64,000 nt of DNA, from contig NC_050104.1 of assembly GCF_902167145.1 (NCBI RefSeq), positions 97,103,849-97,167,848 on the forward strand, written 5' to 3'. Made by a program: the position numbers and the translations under genes. The stretch comes from Zea mays. Its lineage: Eukaryota; Streptophyta; Magnoliopsida; Poales; Poaceae. The notes under the pieces were generated by a model, which searched no databases, was not told the origin of the DNA, and worked only from the letters and a program-made list of their open reading frames with translations. Of the stretch, positions 40,434 to 53,984 are shown piece after piece (position 1 is the first letter of the stretch; each line of letters starts with the position of its first letter).

Positions 40434-42456
40434 ACCCCGACTACCCTAGGCCCTCTGAAAACCCTGGCACGCCTCATCTCCGGCGACTCCCCCTCAAGGG
40501 CACGAGCGGTGCCGCCCATATCGGTCGGAACTGGTGACCATCATTTGTGTTTCGATCTCGGTCCATCGTTGAATCAACGACTCATATTCCTCGATGCCCC
40601 CTTGTGTTTGCTCATCAAGCTGAAGCCCTCGACCCCCCATCCAATGGCTCAGACACGCCCCATGCCACACCTCGCCTGTGTCGCTCCCGTGGCCCTGCCT
40701 TTAGGCGCCGTCCCCGCCCCTGATCTAATCCAAGCCGTTCGCTCAAAACTAGACGTTTGAGGAGCCCTGATACCCCTTTGCCCCGAGAAAATTGTTAAAG
40801 AGACCCTCGGCTTCTCAAAAATCAACCTGTCATCCACTGAATTACACTCGAGCCCCTAGATTCTTTCATATAGGTCCTCAAACTTTTCAAATAGGCTCAG
40901 AACTTTATATTTAATTAGATTTTGATCCCCAAAACTTAGAAAATTCATATCTTGTGCATATGAACTTCAAATTGAGTTATCCAAGTTGCATTAGGCTCAT
41001 AAATAAATTATCTATGTGTTAACAATGATATTTTATCATATCTTATACTGGAAAAGAATCGCTAAGTGTAATTTGATTATAATAGTTAAAGCTATTTATG
41101 TTGTGACCAAAACCAAGCATTTTCTTTTATGTCTTTCTATAAATTAATGAAAGTAGGAACAAGGCCAACATAGATGTCAATAATCTTGGCTAATTATTAT
41201 AATATTTTGAGAAACCTTAGTTTGTTAGTGTTGATGGCATAATAACTCCGCTCATAATGATTATGAACTATAGGTCAAAAATAAAGTGTAGGGTCATTAA
41301 ATGCTGATTACAGATCAAAATAGTCATAAGGTCAGTGGTTAATAAGGTATTGTATTGAACTACGAGTATAGCCATGCTCTTCTAAAATTCATTCAAATGT
41401 AGGGTATACTTTTATAAATAAAACTAGGGCCCATAATCTCACTTCTAGTACATAATTAACACAATAAAAAGAAATAGTGCATTTATGCTTGTTAAATCTA
41501 CATTTGTTGTAAACCCTTTTCACCTAATCATGAGTGGCTCTATTGCATATGCTTGGTGCATTGTTCTTTTGTTTTTAAGTGTAATGAATGAATGATTGTA
41601 TCACGTAGACAATGAGCAGTTGTGGTGTCCGAAGGAGCTATAGGAGAAGAACCTGAGCACTTAGTTGGTGAAGGCAAGTGTCCTCTGACCTATTTATGTA
41701 TTATTTCACATGAGAACTTCAATTCCCACACAACATGATTCAACCTAAGGATTGACTAGCTTCTATTACTTTATCCTTGTTTACCTTTTGGGTTGGCCTG
41801 TGATGATTAGCTTTCATGCTAGTGCTTAAACTTAATCAATGAACATGATGAGATACATTTATGATACAATGTTTTCAAGGTTTTGTTCATGAGAACTTAA
41901 ATTCCCACACAACATGATTCAACCTAAGGATTGACTAGCTTCTATTACTTTATCCTTGTTTACCTTTTGGGTTAGCCTGTGATGATTAGCTTTCATGCTA
42001 GTGCTTAAACTTAATCAATGAACATGATGAGATACATTTATGATACAATGTTTTCAAGGTTTTGTTTATGGATTTATGTTATCAAGGAGACTCGGACTGC
42101 ATCTCGAGTTCTTCTCCGTAAGGACCAGTTCATTGAGAGACAATCTAGGAAAATAGTGCAGCCATGAGGGTGGTATGGGACGCCCTTAGCTGATTAATTA
42201 GAGGAACCTGAGGTGTAGTTTTCTTCGCCTACATGCCATCAATGGGGGCCAGAGCACAATGCTTGATATGCTGAGGCTGGGTGCACGAGTTCTTTCATTT
42301 GCTTTTGTTAGTCACCCCCTTAGAGCGAAGTACTGTGTTTGTACGGCTGGTGAAACCTAATGGGTGACTATACCACTGGTGAATCTTTGTATAGGCTACA
42401 TAGTGAATCCCTGGTCATTTATTTCGGAAGTGAATTTGGGCCTTTGGAAGTTCTTT
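40434..42456 (+). mobile_element. LTR A, right segment
   Basis: Continues LTR A after CACTA-2. The part from 41520 has features of long gypsy LTR ends (GGGACGCCCTTAGCTGATTA, then GGTGACTATACCACTGG). It is cut near 42457 by the start of copia LTR E. No genes; a short open frame at 40428-40760 has no support. Confidence 0.45.
41711..42065 (+). repeat. 177-bp tandem duplication in LTR A
   Basis: GAGAACTTCAATTCCCACAC ... GTTTTCAAGGTTTTGTT is followed immediately by a second copy starting GAGAACTTAAATTCCCACAC. The two differ by only about three bases, so the duplication is recent. Confidence 0.9.
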
Positions 42457-43560
42457 TGTGGGTTTTTGTGTTTTGGATAACAACAAAATTACAGGTCTAA
42501 TCAGGGTGTTAAATGTTGAACAAGTGATAAGTGTAAAGACCAAAAGGTTCAACACATGGAGATTGATGTGATGATCCACAGAAGCTAAGATGATTATGAT
42601 TTATGGACTTCATAAGTAAAGTTAAAGGATGAACAATGACTATGTGGAACTCATTGTGCATAACTTGGAGACAACTGATCAAACCGAGGGTGAAGGCACG
42701 AAGAACTTTGAGGAACCGAGTGCACGGAAGAAGTTCAAGATGATCGAGGTACCTAAAGCCAGGGTGAAGAAGATGGCTTGCAAGAAGTCAAGGTTGGTCT
42801 AGCTGAGAAGAGTTTTGGTGCATCGAGGATCACAACATAAGGACATGACTTGGAACCATTGAGGTAATTCCTAGGGTTTATAGTTTAAGTCATAAGGCCT
42901 AAGATCATAGCAGAAGAGAGTTGGACATGTTCACAATTAAGTTGAGAAGTATCAAAGTCAGAACCTGGAAGGGACACAAAAGAGCTAAGTACACTTTGAC
43001 TTTTATTTTGGATCATTCTTGTGTTTGGAAATGTTCTATGTGACCATTCAGGGTGTTGGAGCTCATGGATAGCTTAGTAATCAAATCAAGTCGACATGAG
43101 GCTTTGGAGTCCAAACCCAAGCTCAAACAGGCCAAAAGGAGCAAAAACAGAGAAGTTAGGGAGATATTGAGAAAGAGGGAAGTTTCAGGGATTTAGTCAA
43201 TTGGTTTATACTCTAATCATGTGTGTCCAAGTCACAGGAAATTCCTCCTAAGAGTTCAAATCAAAAGGAGAAAGATTGGAGAAGAAAGGACTCACTACAG
43301 TCTGTTTGGGCACACCGGATCGTCTACAATGAGGGTCTGGTGGAGCACCGGACCGGCTGTGCAGTGGGGACAGACGGCCTCGGGCAGCCTGGTGTATCAA
43401 ACCGGTCCGATGGTGCACTAGACTGCCTCCATACGTGAACAATGAAGTCTCGGGTTTTTATTTATAAAAAAACCCTAGACCTTCATTGTGCACGGTCCGG
43501 TGGAGCACCAAACTATTTTCAAAGGCTATCTTCCAACGAGTTGAAGGATTAAGGGGAGGC

Positions 43561-44782
43561 TACACTAGCGCAAAACAAAATTTTTGACCCCATAAAACTA
43601 GAAACTATTGCAGTTATAGATCATGGAATTACCACTAGACGCGTAGGGCAGCGGAAGGCGTCTCGATGTAGACGAACGCGTCGAGCAGTGCCTGTGCAGT
43701 CTGCCGGCGACCTTCACGTCCTCGCGTGGTTCATTCTAGTGCTCCATATGCAGCACCTTCGAGGTATCCACACGTACAGGGAGGAAGCGTCACGTTCCGA
43801 ACTGCTAGGTTCGCGACGACGGCTAGGTGAGGGCGAGGGGCTGCTCGTTTATTGGTGGCGAATTAGGGTTACATTAACCACGCCCCTGCCCCTCATTATA
43901 TATGTGTTCTGGTGGGTTTCTAATAGGCCCATCAGTAACCCTAAAGCCCTGTCTAATTTCGGATCTCATCCGAGTTAGGCTTCCTTCCCCTTAAGTTTGT
44001 GACTCTATAGGTTCACGTACATATAGACATGGCCCAAGTGCTCTTACTTGGCCCAATAATTGACAGTGGCCTCTAGCAAGACATGTCAACTCCTATGCAC
44101 GTAAAGATCATATCAGACGAACCATTGCAACATTACGTACATGTTGTTCCCTTTGTCTCACGATATTTGGTCTAGCTCTAAGCTGACCTCTCTTTCTTGA
44201 TACTGTGAATTGGAATCCTTTTATTAGTTAACACTTAACCCTAGCACGACCAGACATTTCTTTATCCAATCACTCGAGGGGCCCAGAGATATCTCTCTTA
44301 AGAAGAGGGGGACATATTCCATCTTGACTGACCATGCCTCACAACATGCTTCCTGACATACCCAAAACTACCTTTATAGGAGTAGCATTTGATAGTCCCT
44401 AAGTCAATTCACATCTTAAGAACATGCGACAATCTCAGGTCTAAGGATACAATATACATGTTGCAAAAAGAGAACTATATTACAATATCTCACATTGGGT
44501 CGGTCCAGCCTCATGTCATACATGCGCCCACATTATTAGTTTAACGTCTCCATGTTCATGACTTGTGAAATGTAGTCATCAACTAATACATGTGTTAGTC
44601 ATCGACTCTAACTAGGGACATCATTTAGAATAACCATACAAGTAAAGAATCTCACAAACAATTCACATAATTGCTAATCAATACAAGGTGCATTTCATGG
44701 ATATTCAATTAAGCAATATATATATCATGGATACAAAGAAATATGCTCATCTCTAGATTATCTCTAGGGCATATTTCTAACA
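43561..44782 (-). mobile_element. Solo LTR F (Angela/Tnt-type start TGTTAGAAATATGCCC), approximate
   Basis: On the minus strand it begins TGTTAGAAATATGCCCTAGA, a widespread copia LTR start in grasses. It continues over an AT-rich U3-like part and ends near CGCTAGTGTA at 43561. Flanks GAGGC and CGGGC match only at 3 of 5 bases, so the left end is uncertain. No internal domain is present. It splits LTR E. Confidence 0.5.
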
Positions 44783-44984
44783 CGGGCGCACGCTGGCCAA
44801 TGGCTAGCTGGCATGGCACCTAGTTCGGCGATGCACTGGACCGATTTGGTGCCAGCCAACTATGGAAACTGCTCAATCAAATCACGAAGTTGGGGCACAT
44901 GGACCCGGTCCGGTGCCTCCGAGCAGTGCAGAATTTTAGCAAGTCTTGAATGGAAGGAGCAACGACTATGGGGGCTCTTTGGGC

Positions 44985-44992
44985 TATAAAAG
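44985..44992 (+). promoter_or_regulatory. TATA box of LTR E
   Basis: TATAAAAG in GGGCTATAAAAGGACC, consistent with the plus orientation of E. Confidence 0.55.
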
Positions 44993-47318
44993 GACCTCCT
45001 AGGCGACCACCTTAATAACAAAAAAGGTAGCACACAAGTGTAGAAACATTATGGAACAATTTTCTACCCTCTCTTGTGTATTTCTCTCTAGATCTAGTGT
45101 TGATACAGTTCTAAGTCAAAAGAGAGATGAGGAGTGCTGCTAGGAGATAGAGAGGAGATCTTGAGCAAGTGGTGGTACTGTTGCTTTACCGAAGAGCTAC
45201 AATAGCTATGATAGCCTCGGTTCTGTGTAACCAGCATCAACATAGTGGAAGACTCGGTCCGTCACCTGGTGACGAATCTCAACAAACAGAGGAAGAAGTT
45301 GAAATAGACTTTAAGCTGGGTTGGGTAACTTCATCGTGGATGTAGGCAAGCATTTCAGGCTTGGCCGAACCATGGGATAAATCTTTGTGTCTCCGTCTTT
45401 CTGTTATGTTTCTGTTTGCTTTGCTATTTGCACTTCACTTCTCATCTTTGGTATAAGCCATTCTTGAAGTGCATGATTTTTTGAGACAGGGACTACAATT
45501 CTGATGCGATCTACTCGACTCAACTACATTCTACGTACTATGATCCATACTTTGAGTAGAGTAAGAAAGTTCTAGTTTTGAGTCAACTTTTTATATGTCT
45601 ATTCACCCCTCTAGGCAACATATAGATCTGTGTTCCTCGTAGGGTTGAAAACCGACGGGTAAAATCTCGTCCCGATCCGTACCATTTTCTATATTTGACC
45701 CGATCGTTTCCGTATTTACGAAAAAATATGGAAACAGAACGAAAATGGGAGTGTTTATTCCGTCCGTTTTTGCGGGATCCCGTTTTTATCTGGATTGAAC
45801 CCATATTTATTTCGTATTTGATAAATATGGGACGAGCCTAATATGTATTAGTATATAAACTAAAGCATCGTGTCTTTTGGTGACAAATTATAGCACAAGT
45901 GGTCATTGTAACCATCGGCTCTTTTCAATGACAAGTGGTTTAAAGTCTTAAACAACATCGGATGTAGCTAAATGTACACTATTAGCAACCAAACAACAAT
46001 AGAATGGTGTCTCTCTATGTAACACCCCTGGTGTTACTACCACTAAAACTTGAGCATAATATCATGAGCATTAGCATATCATGTGCTTGTTACACTTAGA
46101 ATGCATTCACTAGGCAAAAATTTCAAACAAGTTGTATTGATGTGACTGGTCATGGGTAAAACCCTAGGGTAGGGTACTTAACCCTAAGCTAGGCTTCAGA
46201 GTGTCAATAAAGCCTAAATGAGAGAAAACTTCAAAACTCATTAGAAATGGTCATAAAATATCACCATTAATGGACTTAAGTAGCACCCAAACCCTAGAAG
46301 TACCAAAAACCCTAAATAGACCTCTGAAAAACCCTAGACTGAAACCCTAGGGGGTTATATGTAAATTTTGCACACTTTTGGACCTAAGTGCAAAAACCAA
46401 GGAATTAGGGTACCCTAAAGCATATGGTTCACACATATGAGTATTTCCAAGTCAAAAGATGTGAAATGGGCTTATTTGCAAAAAACCACTTAATTCCTCT
46501 CATGTGGTTAAGTCTGAAAATCAGTGAATATGGCTAACTTTGGAACTCTGTAGATCCAAAAACACAAGGATTTTGCCTAGGGTCAACACACCAAACTTGT
46601 AGAGCTACTATAGGAGTACAATTTTGCTAAAGGGGTTAAGCCTTGGTGTCATGAAAATTTTGGAGATAATTAGGCCCAAAGTTAGGCTGTCAGTCAGCCT
46701 AAAGTCTGAATTCTGATTAACAGTGTGTAGGATCAACTTTGGGACCATGTGGAGCTCGGTTTAATGGATGTTTAGCAAAAACCTCTGTGACAAAGTTAAA
46801 GCTGGCTTGTTAAGCTACAACTTTGATGCAGAGTATTGATCTAGTCACCACACGAAATTTGGAGAAAATCGCCCCCAAACAAGCTTTGTCAGACCAACTG
46901 AATGGCCTCGCGATGGTACAGTGGACTGAATGAGATCAGGTGCAGTGCACCTCGCCACCGGTAAATCATGCGCTCAGATTCACGTTGATCGCTACGATTC
47001 GTGCCTCGGGTTAGTGGATTGCGTTCGGCCGTAAAAAGATCTCGTCGCGAATGAGTTCGGAACACTGTGGCCGCGCTGTCCCTCGACCATTTGCGCCGGC
47101 GACGTGGCCTAGCGGCCGTCACCGGAGTTTGCGTCCTTCACCGTGATTGTGCCACGCCTCAGGCCCTTAACCACGTCGCAGTACATCGCCTTAGTATATC
47201 CATTCGTCGCCGGTGGTCTTGCCACGATGGCATCCACGATTTACTTGCGCCAGTGACCTCTTTCCTCTTCGGCCGCCACCGCGCCATCTCCAATTCACAC
47301 GCCACCACCCCCGGAGCC

Positions 47319-47325
47319 TATAAAT
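47319..47325 (+). promoter_or_regulatory. TATA-like box of element D'
   Basis: TATAAAT in GGAGCCTATAAATTGAG. It supports plus orientation of D'. Confidence 0.4.
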
Positions 47326-49947
47326 TGAGTGTGCCATTGGCTCCGCAAGGTAGTCAAGCAACCAATACACCAACTCGTACCTCGAATCGTCCACCAGAGC
47401 TCGCTAATTCGAGACTTTCCCCAAAACGGGTTTCCGCCACCGTGAAAGAGACCTCGCCGTGGCCAGCCATTCCCAGGTCTGCTCTCACTGTCTTTGATCA
47501 TGTTTTAGCACCTGTACGTGCTCATAATACTCATCAGCTCAACCCTTTATGCTTAACCACACTCAATCAACCGAAACGCTTGGAATTGTGTTCGGTGTTC
47601 GCCGTCGCCGTGGTCGGGTGTAGTCAGGGCCGGATTAACCCAATTAAAGCCTGTTCTAGGTTCACCTCGGGTCGGTAATACTTGCCCAGTAGTTAATTTG
47701 GGCAGCCATCACCAATCTTGGCCGGTCCGAGCAGCAGTGTGGTCGACGGTGAGCGCGCCGTGGACTTGGATCAATTTGGAGAAGAAACAAAAACCGGGGG
47801 ACCTCTGTGCATTTGTCAGTGAGGCAAGGAATAGTGGCTAGGGATTCTTCGCCAGTTATTGGGTTAAGCAGGGGCCTATTTGCAAAGTTGGCACCGCGGG
47901 CGCGGGCGCGCGCGTGCTTTCTCCTTCCGCAGGCCGGTTGGGCTGAATTCAGCCCAACACTATTCCTAGTTTTTCTTTTCTTTTTCTGCCTGGATTAAAG
48001 AATTTCAAGGAAATTGTAAAAAATGCTAAAAATGCAAGACCAATTTTGCTGGGTTCCTATTTTTCTATAGTATTTAATGAAAATAGTAGTATGATTTTTA
48101 GTCCAAATAGGGAATTATGGAGTATTTAAAATAGCCAAAACCCATACTCTTGGAATTTTAGAAATTGATCAATAACTCCAAAATCACTAAACTTTGTAGA
48201 TAAGCTTTAAATATTATTTAGAAGCCTTGGGTAAAGTTTGGTATGATTTGGACAATGTTTGGTGCCTAAACCCCAAAACCTAATCTTCTAGTGATGCCTA
48301 CCCTATGAACTACACTTCTGACTCCAAAAAACCTTAGTTTCCTGGAGTCCCGTGAAGGAAAATTGTATTCAAGACCCAATATAATGTATTTTTATAATCT
48401 TGCATTTTCATAAGCATTACATGAGCATTCATAATTATATATGTGGTATATAGAAAACGAATTAGAAGCAGAAGTTGAAGAAGCAAGAGCTACACCACCA
48501 CCACCTGAAGAACCACCGGCCGGAAACTGCTTTTATTTTGACATCTATGGAGCAGAGCCCAACTCACCTATAACACAAGGCAAGCCCCGATGCATTTGCC
48601 ACTTCCTTGCTATTTTAAAATCTTTCTCACTTGCTTGATGCATTAGGTGATAGGAGTTGTGTGCTAAACAAATTGCTGCATTTCCTTCCTTGAGAATTTG
48701 ATTACCTTTCCTTGATCCCCTGTTTTATAAAAATGTTTTTCTTATGCTTAGCCTTGCTCTAGAAAAACAAAATGTTTTGTTTTGACAAAAAGATGATGCT
48801 TCAAGTGGCTGGGATGTTTTCAAAATAAAACTTGATGGTGGATCCATCATGGCCGTGATGGGTTCAACATCGGAAAAGATGTACCTCTGCTAGGTACCAA
48901 ACTTTGGGTTGAAAATAATAAAGCTGAGATCGGGCGGTTGACTTGCACGAGAAAGGAGTCTCGGTGTAGTGTCTCCGTCTGAGTCGATTAAGGACCTTAT
49001 CGATGTAGGCTTGATGATCGAGGACCTTTTAACTGGTCACATGCCTCATCATGGGTAAGCTTTGCCTCGGGCAGACTAATACCAGAATAAGATAACACGC
49101 AATGGGAGTGGAGAGATGGCGAGAGTAGCGTGTACCCTCCGTGGCAAGAGGCTAGATGGTGGTGTAACTGTACTCTCGGTTGGCGTGAACCTGATCTGGT
49201 CTTAAGAACCCCGGTGGCGAGTTGACATATGCAAGGGTTAAGTGCTACATATGTCGTGTGATTGGAGATCCTCAGCTGAGTATTAATCGATTCGGATCGC
49301 CGTTACTTCTCGGACATGAAGACTTGGTCACTAACCTACACGTAGCAATCCAGTGAACTAAGGGGATGATGAAAAGACAGCTAGCATAGGCCAAGTGCTT
49401 GAACTAGGGTAGAAAGAACTCTAGATGTAGGTAACTTTACTTAACCTGACAAGTAAAACTAGATTTTTAAGGATCCACTATTAGTAAGCATTTCTGCAAA
49501 CAGAGTCTTTGATTCTTGGTAAGCCATACCTTGACTCCCAAAAGCTAGCATATCCTTGAGAGTCTTTTATTTTGACGGGTAAGACTTGCGAAAGTACACT
49601 CCGCACTCAGGGTTTTCGAACCCATGTTGTTGTAGGTGAGGAAGCAGCAAATTTTTGTTGCTTTTGTTCCAAGGTGGTGCCTAAGGAAGAAAACCAAGGC
49701 TGAAGCCTCGGGAGGAAGTGTCCTCCTTTAAAAAAACTTTTTACTGTTAATCGGGAGGGGTTTTGCCTCCCAGGGTTGTAATAATATTACTCCAACACTC
49801 TTATATTTTACTGGTCTGTAATAATAGTACTCTTTCTATACTTTAATATAAAATAAGTTGTTGTAACTGCTTCCGCATACTCGTACCTCCGATGTGTTGT
49901 AATATCTGCATGACGGGTGAAACGCTCTTGGGTAAGGTAAAGAATAC

Positions 49948-50626
49948 TGTTGGGGACTTGTTCTCAAATGCTATGAATCAAGAACAAGGCAACATAAAAT
50001 GTTAAATATCAAAGTCCTTCGTCCTTCAAATCATTATTTCCCTTCGGATATAACAAATCTAGGACGAAGGTCATGAAGGGCATACCTTCATGATCATGAT
50101 AAAAGATGAAGAACATTCATACAAAGTATAGAAAGTAACATAATTTCTGTAAACATTATTATTAATCTATTTTCATTTATATTACTTATGTAAACAATGG
50201 TAAATTACAAATGTACCTTTGGTTTGAAGGAATGAGAATATAGGCGTGATGCAAAAGTGAATGCCAAGTCAGCGTGAACAGTACTGGAATACTGTTCACC
50301 TATTTATAGGCACGGGTCGCAGCCCATGCAAAATTACATTAATGCCCTTTACATTTATCAATAACTCTATAGTAATTCTTCGAGGTCTAATTTGACTTTT
50401 CATCTTTAAGTCGGTTTCCCTTTCCCGCCGTTATGCCGAAGCTCTTCTGCACATATCTTCGTGATCGTCTTATCCTTCGTCGTGATCGCCGTCCTAGTCA
50501 AGCTTCGTCTTAATCATGATCTTGTATACTCGCAATCTGACTTCGAAGGTACCTGTTCACATATTTCTCTTGGAAAACAGTCAAATTACATTTTTGAGGA
50601 CCTTCGGAAGCCGAAGGCCCCCAACA
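49948..50626 (-). repeat. zeon-1 3' LTR
   Basis: Plus strand TGTTGGGGACTTG to GGCCCCCAACA. It is the downstream LTR in the element's own orientation. It contains GGACGAAGG/CCTTCGG-type repeats. Confidence 0.85.
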
Positions 50627-50640
50627 GTAGCCCCTCGCAA
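50627..50640 (-). other. zeon-1 polypurine tract
   Basis: On the minus strand GCGAGGGGCTAC precedes the 3' LTR, the likely plus-strand primer. Confidence 0.5.
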
Positions 50641-50781
50641 TATTAATTTGCTGTAAGGATAGATTTATATTGCGATATGGACGAAGGCTATGGGCCGAAG
50701 GTCTGAAAAAACACCTTCCTTTTGCTACAATAGCAACAGTCATTGACAAGCGGGACCCTCCAGTTTTCGACATATTGGGTG

Positions 50782-50789
50782 TATAAATA
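50782..50789 (+). promoter_or_regulatory. TATA box of the zeon-1 antisense gene
   Basis: TATAAATA on the plus strand, 155 bases inside the 3' LTR and 34-145 bases upstream of the two candidate start codons (50823, 50934). It is outside the LTR and opposite to the Gag direction. Confidence 0.5.
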
Positions 50790-50933
50790 AGAACTCATCC
50801 CGAGTTTATTTGGCACGCTCTCTTGCCAACTGCTCTTGCTCAACCATCTTTTAGCCTGCGCGCGACAACACTTGCTTGGTTTTTTAAATTTTTAAGCTTC
50901 GGTTTCGGGAGTACTTTCTCAGCACTTGCGAAG

Positions 50934-53018
50934 ATGTCTGAAGATAACAAAGTTGTTGGTGGTTCGAAGCTGAGTCTTTCTGAGGAAATGCATCTGGGTT
51001 TTCTTCAATCTATGTCGAAGACTAACACAGAGAAGATTACTAAAGAAATTTTGGAAGGTTTATTTGAAGATACTGGTGACAGCGACAGCTATGATGTGGA
51101 CAGTGGCGGTGAAGACTCCGAAGATCGACCTTGGCGACCAAGCCATGCGGTTTTCGGCAAATCAAGTATTAAAGAAAATCATCTTGTCAACATGAGGGGA
51201 AGATATTTCTGGGACTTGTCTGTTGTGAGGGCCGACGAAGGAGAGAAGACTTGTCCAACTCCTGAGGAAAATGAAGTCGTAGTATTCCGAAGCTTCCTGA
51301 AAGCTGGACTACGATTTCCCCTAAGCAGCTTTGTTGTAGAGGTGCTGAAGATATTTGAAATCTACCTTCACCAACTTACCCCCGAGGCAATCATAAGGAT
51401 GAATATCTTCGTGTGGGCCGTGAGAAGCCAAGGCTTGGAACCTGATGCGAAAAGTTTCTGCAACATTCACGAATTGTTATACGAGACAAAACCCTGGGGT
51501 AAGGAACAGTATCATAACAACTTTGGCTGCTACAGCTTCGGCTCCCGATCTGGGTCAAGCTGCCCAGTGCCGACCTTTCGAAAGAGATGGCCTGGCGACT
51601 GGATGACGGAATGGTTTTACGTGAAGAATGACTTGAAATTATGAGAAGATATAAAGAAGATCATTATGCGTCCCATCTGGCAACGCTTCGGCCTACGGAG
51701 GCCGAAGGTGGAAATGAATGAAGTAGCCGAAGAATGCCAGAGAGCCTTCGGAGTTGTTTGCTCTTTTATTGGGACGAGGAATTTGGTCCAAGAACACATT
51801 GCCTTCAGAGTATGGCCGCTTGTGGAAAAATGGGAAATGCCGCAGGAGACCATTAAAGAGACTGACGAAGGTGGACTAGTCAGGCTGAAGTACACATTTA
51901 AGTTCGGAGATAAATTCGTTGAGCCAGATGACGACTGGCTGAAAAGCATTGAAACTGTAAGTGATGAATTGCTTGGGGCATATTCGAAGGCCGAAGACAC
52001 TGCATTGTCAGCGGCCTTCGGAGGCCAAAAAAAGAAAAGACTTAACCGAGTATTTGATGCAATTGGGTTTGTCTACCCCGACTACCGCTATCCAGTGCGG
52101 GGGCAAAAAAGAAAAGGCACAACTTCTGCGAAAGAAACTGCTGCTTCATCCGCTCCTAGCGAGCCAGCGCCGAAGAGAAAAAGGGTAAAGGTTCTCACAC
52201 ACCGGCCACGCTACATTGAACCAGCCACGGTGCCCGAGTTCGCCGGTGAGACCTCCTTGGCCACCGAAACTAAAGAGCCAACCCTGCTGCCAGAAGTCGA
52301 AGAGTTGGCCGAGGTGCCAGCGACAGAAAAGATGGAAGAACCAAAGACAGAAGAAGCGAAAGCATCAGCTGAGGGAGTGAAAATATCAGAAATTTTAAGT
52401 CCTTCAGAAGAAATTGAAGCAGCAAAAATTAAAAAGGGGCCAACAGTGACCCCGAAAAGAAAAAGAATGGTTAATGTGTTAGATGTTTTGGAAACAATTA
52501 AATCTTCAAGCATAACTCCGAAGAAGACTGCTGAAACTTTCGAAGCGTCTGCTGAAGTTTCTATTGCTGAAGCTCCGGAGCAACAGACTGGAGTTGAAAC
52601 CGGGCCTTCAGAGCCAACCAAGGTAAAACCTTTGGAAACAGAAGAGACGAAAATTGCAAAGACAACCCAAAAAATGAAAATGCCAGAGCCAATTTTGGTT
52701 GAAGAAATTGATACCGCTGCCCCCGAAGCATCTTCCAAAATATACGATTATATCGTGCGACATGCTTCAGGGAAAAAGTTATCCGAAGAAGAAGTTTTTG
52801 AAGCTAATCACTATGCCAAAGAATTGAAATATCCGAAGGGGGCACTAGTGTTCAATGGGACAAACGAAGATGATTTCCTATACTGCCTCCCAGACAATAA
52901 AGAATTATCCGTCTGTCGGGAGATGGCTAGAAGTATGAGGTTTCCGAAGCTCGAAGCTGGATTATGCGCTATGACGAAGGACGATCTTGCGGATAGTCTT
53001 GCGTACAATAGCCTGAAG
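50934..53018 (+). CDS. zeon-1 antisense gene, exon 1 (PF04195-like), with one premature stop
   Basis: The frame from ATG 50934 (or 50823 upstream, same frame) begins MSEDNKVVGGSKLSLSEEMH. At residues ~115-235 it carries a domain of the putative gypsy-type transposon family (PF04195 style): VVVFRSFLKAGLRFPLSSF, HQLTPEAIIRMNIFVWAVRS, GCYSFG and KRWPGDWMTEWFYVK. A TGA at 51642-51644 interrupts it, and the same frame goes on from IIMRPIWQRFGL to 53018. The rest is acidic/Lys-rich with APKRKR and PKRKRM patches that could be nuclear localisation signals. The donor is CTGAAG|GTATGG. The function of such antisense ORFs is unknown. The stop makes this copy probably defective. Confidence 0.7.
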
Positions 53019-53096
53019 GTATGGGAACTGGGCGTTTGGAAATTTTACAATTCGCAACTCATTCTTTTATTCTTACACCAACTCTTTTACATATAG

Positions 53097-53888
53097 GGTT
53101 TAATTCTAAGCAACGCGTTGAGAGCACAAAAGAATGCCGAAGACGAGAGCTATGAAATTGCGTTCAACAACCTACGATCAGAGGTTATTAGACTGAGAAA
53201 CGAAGCTCTGGAAAAAGATAAAATTCTGCTTACATTGGTGGACAAGGTAAAAGAGGACGAAGCTGCCTCAAAGGCCCAGGCCGAAGCCCAAAAACGCGAA
53301 ATTAAAGATCTTCAGAAACAGCTAGCTAGAGCTAAAGAAGAACATATACTTGAAGAGACAAAACGAGAGCTTAGTGATCAATGGGCCAATCATTTAGAGA
53401 TAAGTGTTAAAGAGCTTCGTGCATCCCAGAGAAAATGCTATGTTAAATCCATAGAGTGCGTTAAGAAGATAAAATCCAGCTTCGCCAACGTTGGCGCATT
53501 CTCTAGCGAAGAGAATTTCTCAAGGGGCAATCCCGAAGGTCCGATTGAATGGATCAGTCACGAAGCTGAGGCCTTCGAGGAAATACTGAATAGCCGCGGA
53601 GACATATGTGCTTTTTCAGGTGCTAGAGGAATTGCTACTGTTTTGGAGAGGAAAGGTTGCGAGCATGTAAAGTTCTTAGTGCAATCCGAAGCTACTTTGT
53701 CCTCCGAAGACATTAAAGACCCGTCAGCCAAAGCAAGCATGATCAGCGGAAAATTTTTCACCGATATTTGGGACAACGACGGACGAGAAATGGCTCAAGA
53801 AATTATTCAAAAGAGCGAAAAAGGCATTCACGATGCTAGAAAAATAAAGAGGCTTCTGAGAAAAGTACAGAGCCCGAAGGGCAAATAG
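53097..53888 (+). CDS. zeon-1 antisense gene, exon 2 (coiled coil), frameshifted near its end
   Basis: Acceptor ATATAG|GGTTTA after a 78-base intron. It encodes a long charged coiled coil (LRNEALEKDKILLTLVDKVK, AQKREIKDLQKQLARAKEE) and then FSRGNPEGPIEWISHEAEAF. Compared with the second zeon copy, one base is missing near 53840, so the frame ends in TAG at the exon border instead of passing to exon 3. The intron position is the same in both copies. Confidence 0.7.
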   Translation, partial: GLILSNALRAQKNAEDESYEIAFNNLRSEVIRLRNEALEKDKILLTLVDKVKEDEAASKAQAEAQKREIKDLQKQLARAKEEHILEETKRELSDQWANHLEISVKELRASQRKCYVKSIECVKKIKSSFANVGAFSSEENFSRGNPEGPIEWISHEAEAFEEILNSRGDICAFSGARGIATVLERKGCEHVKFLVQSEATLSSEDIKDPSAKASMISGKFFTDIWDNDGREMAQEIIQKSEKGIHDARKIKRLLRKVQSPKGK

Positions 53889-53984
53889 GTACTAATTAGT
53901 GATAATTGGCTCTTCGCTGTAATCTTTTGATTTTGAACTTGTTCACGGCTTGTAATAATATATCTGTACCTTTTCTTTTCTCAG

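Noticed and set aside
43221..43438. Two overlapping ~70-codon frames
   Set aside because: They run over the CCGGACC-type motif region of LTR E and show no protein features.
47067..47678. 203-codon frame in element D'
   Set aside because: No domain, spans the probable LTR promoter, and is not kept in element D.
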